Positions 6,443-9,200 of a stretch of DNA of 9,200 nucleotides are shown one piece after another. The position numbers were made by a program, and so were the translations under genes. This DNA is from Anaerolineaceae bacterium (lineage in GTDB: Bacteria > Chloroflexota > Anaerolineae > Anaerolineales > Anaerolineaceae). The DNA is taken from positions 1 through 9,200 of the forward strand of contig JACZIY010000573.1 in NCBI GenBank assembly GCA_014860845.1, given 5' to 3'. The notes beneath the pieces are model-generated. The model was given only the letters and a program-made list of their open reading frames with translations. It was not told the origin of the DNA and searched no databases. Within the stretch, counting starts at the first letter, position 1. The number at the start of each line of letters is the position of its first letter.

Positions 6443-7186
6443 TTGCTCGGATTGTTCTTTAGCAAAAATAGCAGCCCCCACAATGCCAGCTTGATTTAAT
6501 AGTAATGCTGGCATTATTTTTGTCTGGACGGTAAAATACTTAGCATATTTTTCAAATTTCTTGCTGATTCCACCCCCAATGACAAACAGGTCAGGCGAAA
6601 ATAAGCCTTCTATAGTAACCAGCATTTCATTAAAACGTTCGCCCCATTTTTTCCAGGATAAATCATTTTCCTGCCGAACAGCATCTGATGCTCGCTCTTC
6701 TGCATCTTTCCCTCTAATTTTCATGTGTCCAAATTCAGTATTGGGTACAAGCACACCATCGGAGAATATTGCTGAACCAATACCTGTACCAATTGTTAAG
6801 AGAATCACGACTCCTTTGAGATATTCCTGTCCTACTCCAAATTTCATTTCAGCGATTCCGGCAGCATCTGCATCATTCAAACTAAAAATCTGATTTCCCG
6901 TTTCCTGAGAAAGCAAAACATTTAAATTTTGACCGATCCAGTTTTTTGAAATATTTGCAGCAGACAGAACGATTCCATGTTGAACGATGGCTGGGAATCC
7001 AACACCAACTGATCCTGAGTAATGAAAATACTGGCAGATCTGGTGAACTGTTTTTGCCACATCTGATGGTTCTGCTCCTTCTGGTGTATCAATCCGATAC
7101 CGATCTGTCAATAATTTACCTGACACAGTATCAACCATGGCCCCTTTAATTCCTGAACCGCCAATATCAAGACCTAAAATTTCCAT
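6434..7186 (-). CDS. ppgK: Polyphosphate glucokinase (ROK family)
   Basis: This 250-residue cytoplasmic kinase phosphorylates glucose to glucose-6-phosphate using inorganic polyphosphate, and in some members also ATP. The N-terminal phosphate loop is DIGGSGIKG (7-15). VGVGFPAIV (60-68) and AANISKNWIG (76-85) follow. The catalytic Asp105 lies in LNDADAAGIAEM (103-114). The second phosphate region is TIGTGIGSAIF (131-141), then VPNTEFGH (147-154), RASDAVR (165-171), LSWKKW (176-181) and GGGISKK (204-210). These match the PpgK subgroup, known mainly from Actinobacteria and Chloroflexota, rather than ATP-only ROK glucokinases. The ROK zinc motif CxCGxxGC is absent, as expected for PpgK. The start is supported by GAGGAGA ending 4 bases before the ATG. 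The gene begins 9 bases after the mltG stop, so it is the last gene of the ruvX-mltG operon. Polyphosphate use is inferred from family resemblance. Confidence 0.92.
   Translation of the reverse strand: MEILGLDIGGSGIKGAMVDTVSGKLLTDRYRIDTPEGAEPSDVAKTVHQICQYFHYSGSVGVGFPAIVQHGIVLSAANISKNWIGQNLNVLLSQETGNQIFSLNDADAAGIAEMKFGVGQEYLKGVVILLTIGTGIGSAIFSDGVLVPNTEFGHMKIRGKDAEERASDAVRQENDLSWKKWGERFNEMLVTIEGLFSPDLFVIGGGISKKFEKYAKYFTVQTKIMPALLLNQAGIVGAAIFAKEQSEQSG
6482..6521 (+). terminator. Intrinsic terminator for aspA embedded in the ppgK coding end
   Basis: AATGCCAGC (6482-6490) and GCTGGCATT (6507-6515) are exact inverted repeats with a 16-base loop, followed by ATTTTTGT. The hairpin starts 40 bases after the aspA stop and works only in the + direction, since there is no T run on the other side. 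It lies within codons for MPALLLNQAGI near the C-terminus of the polyphosphate glucokinase. Confidence 0.65.
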
Positions 7187-7195
7187 TTTCTCTCC

Positions 7196-8338
7196 TCAAG
7201 GACAACCATTTCCTAAATGTTCTTCATACGTTTCTGCAAAATTATGATAACCAGAGCCATCACATTTGGCTCGAAAATAATAATAAGGCGATTCAGAGGC
7301 ATTTGCAACAGCTTTGATAGCATTCAAACTCGGATTACATATCGCATGAGGTGGTAAACCGTTATACAAATAAGTATTGAACGGTGAATCGAATTGAAGG
7401 TCGTTTAAAGATAATGGATTAGTCCACCAGGTTGCTTGATTAATGTTATACCCCACAGCGTATTGAACAGTAGGATCACTATCAAATTTCATACCGATTA
7501 AATATCTATTCAGAAATACAGATGCAATCATAGGCATCTCATCGGTAATGACAGCCTCTCTTTCGACCATTGAAGCAATGATAATCGCCTGATTTAGCGT
7601 TAATCCTTTATTCTCAAAAGCAATAAGGTATTCATCGTTTAAATTTTCTAAAAATGCGTTCAAAAATAATTGTATGAAATCAATGGTTGTTATTTTTCTA
7701 TCCACAAGGTATTCACCTGGAAATAAAAAACCCTCCAATGAAGATACTTCCTCCAAATCAGCTGGTAACAATTCAGATGAAGGATTTCTAACCATCTGGA
7801 AAAACTCATCTGGATTAATTTCCAGGCCTGAGTTTGGTAGAACAGTACTAATTTCTTCCATTCGCCACCCCGGCAGGATTATAAAACGAACCTTATCCGG
7901 AATGGGATTCGTTATTTTTTCGGCAATTTCAATGCCATTCATCTCAGGTTCAATGCGGAAATATCCTGATTGCACTTTACGATCATAACCCTTGTAAATC
8001 AAAAAATCATTGAAGATTTCCGTATCCTGAATAAGCTCATTCATCTTTAATCGATAAGCAATCTGGCCAACCGTTTCTCCTGGAAGAATTTCAAAAAAAT
8101 ATTCTTGGCTTAAATTGTTTTGGTCATCCAACAATTTCTCTTCAGAAAAATACAGTTTGGTTGTATATACGAAGCTTTTATAGAACCCCAAGGATGGAAC
8201 CGGTTCTCCATAGGTCAATTTCACATCTGTAGAAACGACAAAATACAACCAGGCAAATCCAGCAGATAAACCAATAATACTGAGAATAAATAGGATTAAT
8301 AAGCAGCTTTGAAGTCGATTCTTTTTTTGTTTAGCCAT
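7196..8338 (-). CDS. mltG: Endolytic transglycosylase MltG (YceG-like)
   Basis: This 380-residue membrane-anchored enzyme cleaves nascent peptidoglycan strands and is thought to set glycan chain length next to the synthesis machinery. Residues 1-8 are basic, and one membrane helix spans about 11-35, giving an N-in, C-out anchor. A LysM-like segment follows (about 80-116, FEILPGETVGQIAYRL). The catalytic YceG domain covers about 150-375. It has ILPGWRMEEI (154-163), LEGFLFPGEY (201-210, where relatives usually read FLFPDTY), the catalytic-glutamate motif ASMVEREA (255-262), SVFLNRYLIGMKFDSDPTVQY (273-293, read in pieces), DSPFNTYLYNGLPPHAICNPS (317-337) and the ending FRAKCDGSGYHNFAETYEEH. Length and order fit the family. 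The ATG shares one base with the ruvX stop (TGATG), with GGAG just upstream. It is translationally coupled to ruvX and followed by ppgK. Confidence 0.95.
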   Translation of the reverse strand: MAKQKKNRLQSCLLILFILSIIGLSAGFAWLYFVVSTDVKLTYGEPVPSLGFYKSFVYTTKLYFSEEKLLDDQNNLSQEYFFEILPGETVGQIAYRLKMNELIQDTEIFNDFLIYKGYDRKVQSGYFRIEPEMNGIEIAEKITNPIPDKVRFIILPGWRMEEISTVLPNSGLEINPDEFFQMVRNPSSELLPADLEEVSSLEGFLFPGEYLVDRKITTIDFIQLFLNAFLENLNDEYLIAFENKGLTLNQAIIIASMVEREAVITDEMPMIASVFLNRYLIGMKFDSDPTVQYAVGYNINQATWWTNPLSLNDLQFDSPFNTYLYNGLPPHAICNPSLNAIKAVANASESPYYYFRAKCDGSGYHNFAETYEEHLGNGCP

Positions 8339-8799
8339 CAGGACTCCAGTGGATGATTGAAATAATCAGAATTCTTTGGAAGTGAATCAAGGTAGGATTG
8401 TAAAATGATGGTGGCTGCAAGATCATCCAAATGTGTAATTTGTTTCTTCTTCTTAACACCCATCTCCTTACGGGCTTTTCTGGCCAATTGTGTACTTTCA
8501 TGTTCATCCCATAAAATGACAGGTATATCCGTAATTTGTTTGATTGCATCGGCAAGTCGAGCGGATTTTCTTCCGGAAGGATTTGGTTCGCCATTCGAAT
8601 AGAGGGCTTGGCCAATTACGATTAATTTTACAGAATTTTCCTGAGCTATTGTAACAATCCCTTCTGCATCCTTATTCCTTTGTACATGTTTGATAACAGC
8701 AAGCGGATTCGCTATCGTTGCTGTAAAATCACTGATTGCAACCCCAATTCTTTCCGCACCAGGATCAATTGCCATGATTTTTCTTAGTTCATTTTCCAT
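8338..8799 (-). CDS. ruvX: RuvX/YqgF family RNase-H-fold protein (putative 16S rRNA maturation nuclease)
   Basis: This 153-residue cytoplasmic protein has the RNase H-like fold of YqgF/RuvX, linked to 5' processing of 16S rRNA and, from structure, to Holliday-junction resolution. Visible features are IDPGAERIGVAISD (11-24, with the first acidic residue Asp12), the strand IVIGQAL (60-66), then SGRKSARLADAI (75-86), VILWDEHEST (94-103, with the DE-x-x-ST motif) and DDLAATIILQSYL (125-137, with the last conserved Asp). Length is normal. I chose the ATG at 8799. A TTG three bases further upstream is possible, but GGTGA (complement of 8803-8807) would then touch it directly. The start overlaps the end of the preceding gene by 11 bases, and the stop overlaps the mltG ATG by one base, so the set looks cotranscribed and coupled. 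Confidence 0.93.
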   Translation of the reverse strand: MENELRKIMAIDPGAERIGVAISDFTATIANPLAVIKHVQRNKDAEGIVTIAQENSVKLIVIGQALYSNGEPNPSGRKSARLADAIKQITDIPVILWDEHESTQLARKARKEMGVKKKKQITHLDDLAATIILQSYLDSLPKNSDYFNHPLES

Positions 8800-9200
8800 C
8801 AATCACCATATTAATTCTAAACGGAAGAAATGGCAAATTCTTCCAAAATGATGGCGAAATTACAATTACCGGATCATTATTCAATTTAATTTCATTTTTG
8901 AGGAATGATTTTGCGGTCTCAATCTGCAAACCAAGGATATTTTGAGTGATGTAGATTTCATTAATATATGACGAAATTTCTCGTGTTGCCTTAACTTCCC
9001 ATTGGAGTTCATTTTTGTCGAAAATTACGGAATCTTGAATAATTTCAATTTCAATATTTCCTTCGTTTGCATGAAATTGTTCATTTAAATCTGCATTCAT
9101 GGCTAACTGAACCGATTTTTCTATGTCATTTTCTGTAAAAATCCAACCTGATATGGTCGCAATTATTCTCAATATGTGTCTCTCTGCAGGATCTCCAACC
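8789..9200 (-). CDS. Unidentified protein, C-terminal fragment (5' end outside window)
   Basis: The frame is open to the window edge at 9199, so about 136 C-terminal residues are visible. The first possible start inside is only a TTG at 9172 and the first ATG is later, so the gene very probably begins outside. There is no membrane helix or signal. The chain alternates strands and helices: a helical stretch (IEKSVQLAMNADLNEQF), strands (GNIEIEIIQDSVIF and LQWEVKATREI), a helix (LGLQIETAKSFL), and a closing segment SPSFWKNLPFLPFRINMVI. The end pattern, P-x-(F/W)W-x3-LP-x-LPFRI, recalls from memory the C-terminal ends of large Chloroflexota proteins labelled baseplate J/gp47-like. I treat that as a weak lead, not an assignment. 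It heads the visible part of the ruvX-mltG-ppgK run, overlapping ruvX by 11 bases. Confidence 0.7.
   Translation of the reverse strand, partial: VGDPAERHILRIIATISGWIFTENDIEKSVQLAMNADLNEQFHANEGNIEIEIIQDSVIFDKNELQWEVKATREISSYINEIYITQNILGLQIETAKSFLKNEIKLNNDPVIVISPSFWKNLPFLPFRINMVIDGK

Noticed and set aside
6561..6893. 110-codon open frame on the + strand inside ppgK
   Set aside because: Antisense shadow of a clearly conserved kinase. No start signal and no recognisable protein features.
7674..7988. 104-codon open frame on the + strand inside mltG
   Set aside because: Antisense to the conserved MltG catalytic domain, with no ribosome binding site or domain.
1..9200. CRISPR array, transposon, tRNA or prophage segment
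   Set aside because: No regularly spaced repeats, transposase motifs, terminal inverted repeats or tRNA cloverleaf sequences were seen; coding genes fill nearly all the window.

Overview
The window is an ordinary-looking, gene-dense stretch of a bacterial chromosome. It is AT-rich by eye, with no RNA genes, insertion sequences, CRISPR arrays or prophage genes that I can see. The combination of a polyphosphate-type glucokinase, a glgA-glgC-malQ run, a dicluster ferredoxin with a long acidic tail and a RuvX/MltG pair suggests an anaerobic Chloroflexota bacterium, probably a low-G+C Anaerolineae. That placement is inferred from how the proteins read, not from a search.

Layout. (1) 1-3392, + strand: the 3' part of glycogen synthase (glgA), then glucose-1-phosphate adenylyltransferase (glgC) and 4-alpha-glucanotransferase (malQ). 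The start and stop regions overlap, so this is one translationally coupled glycogen operon. It ends at a hairpin that overlaps the end of the next gene. (2) 3437-4369, - strand: an EamA/DMT-type membrane transporter converging on malQ. (3) 4370-4519: a 150-bp divergent intergenic region with a good sigma-70-type promoter pointing right and a dense set of inverted repeats over its -10 box. (4) 4520-4930, + strand: a dicluster ferredoxin followed by a strong intrinsic terminator. (5) 5009-6442, + strand: an aspartase/fumarase-superfamily enzyme, most likely aspartate ammonia-lyase. (6) 6434-9200, - strand: a tightly packed run, in transcription order, of an incomplete unknown gene, ruvX, mltG and ppgK. 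ppgK converges on aspA with a 9-bp overlap of the coding ends.

How the genes fit together. GlgC makes ADP-glucose, GlgA polymerises it and MalQ rearranges or mobilises the alpha-glucans, releasing glucose. The polyphosphate glucokinase 3 kb away could phosphorylate that glucose using polyphosphate, so two storage polymers may meet here. Aspartase would give fumarate and ammonia, and the ferredoxin would carry low-potential electrons. RuvX (16S rRNA processing or RNase-H-like resolvase fold) and MltG (peptidoglycan glycan-strand terminase) are housekeeping proteins.

The most interesting items are the ferredoxin's Asp-for-Cys cluster motif plus acidic tail, the operator-like repeats upstream of it, and intrinsic terminators placed inside the coding ends of convergent neighbours. 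I did not find a convincing new multi-gene system.
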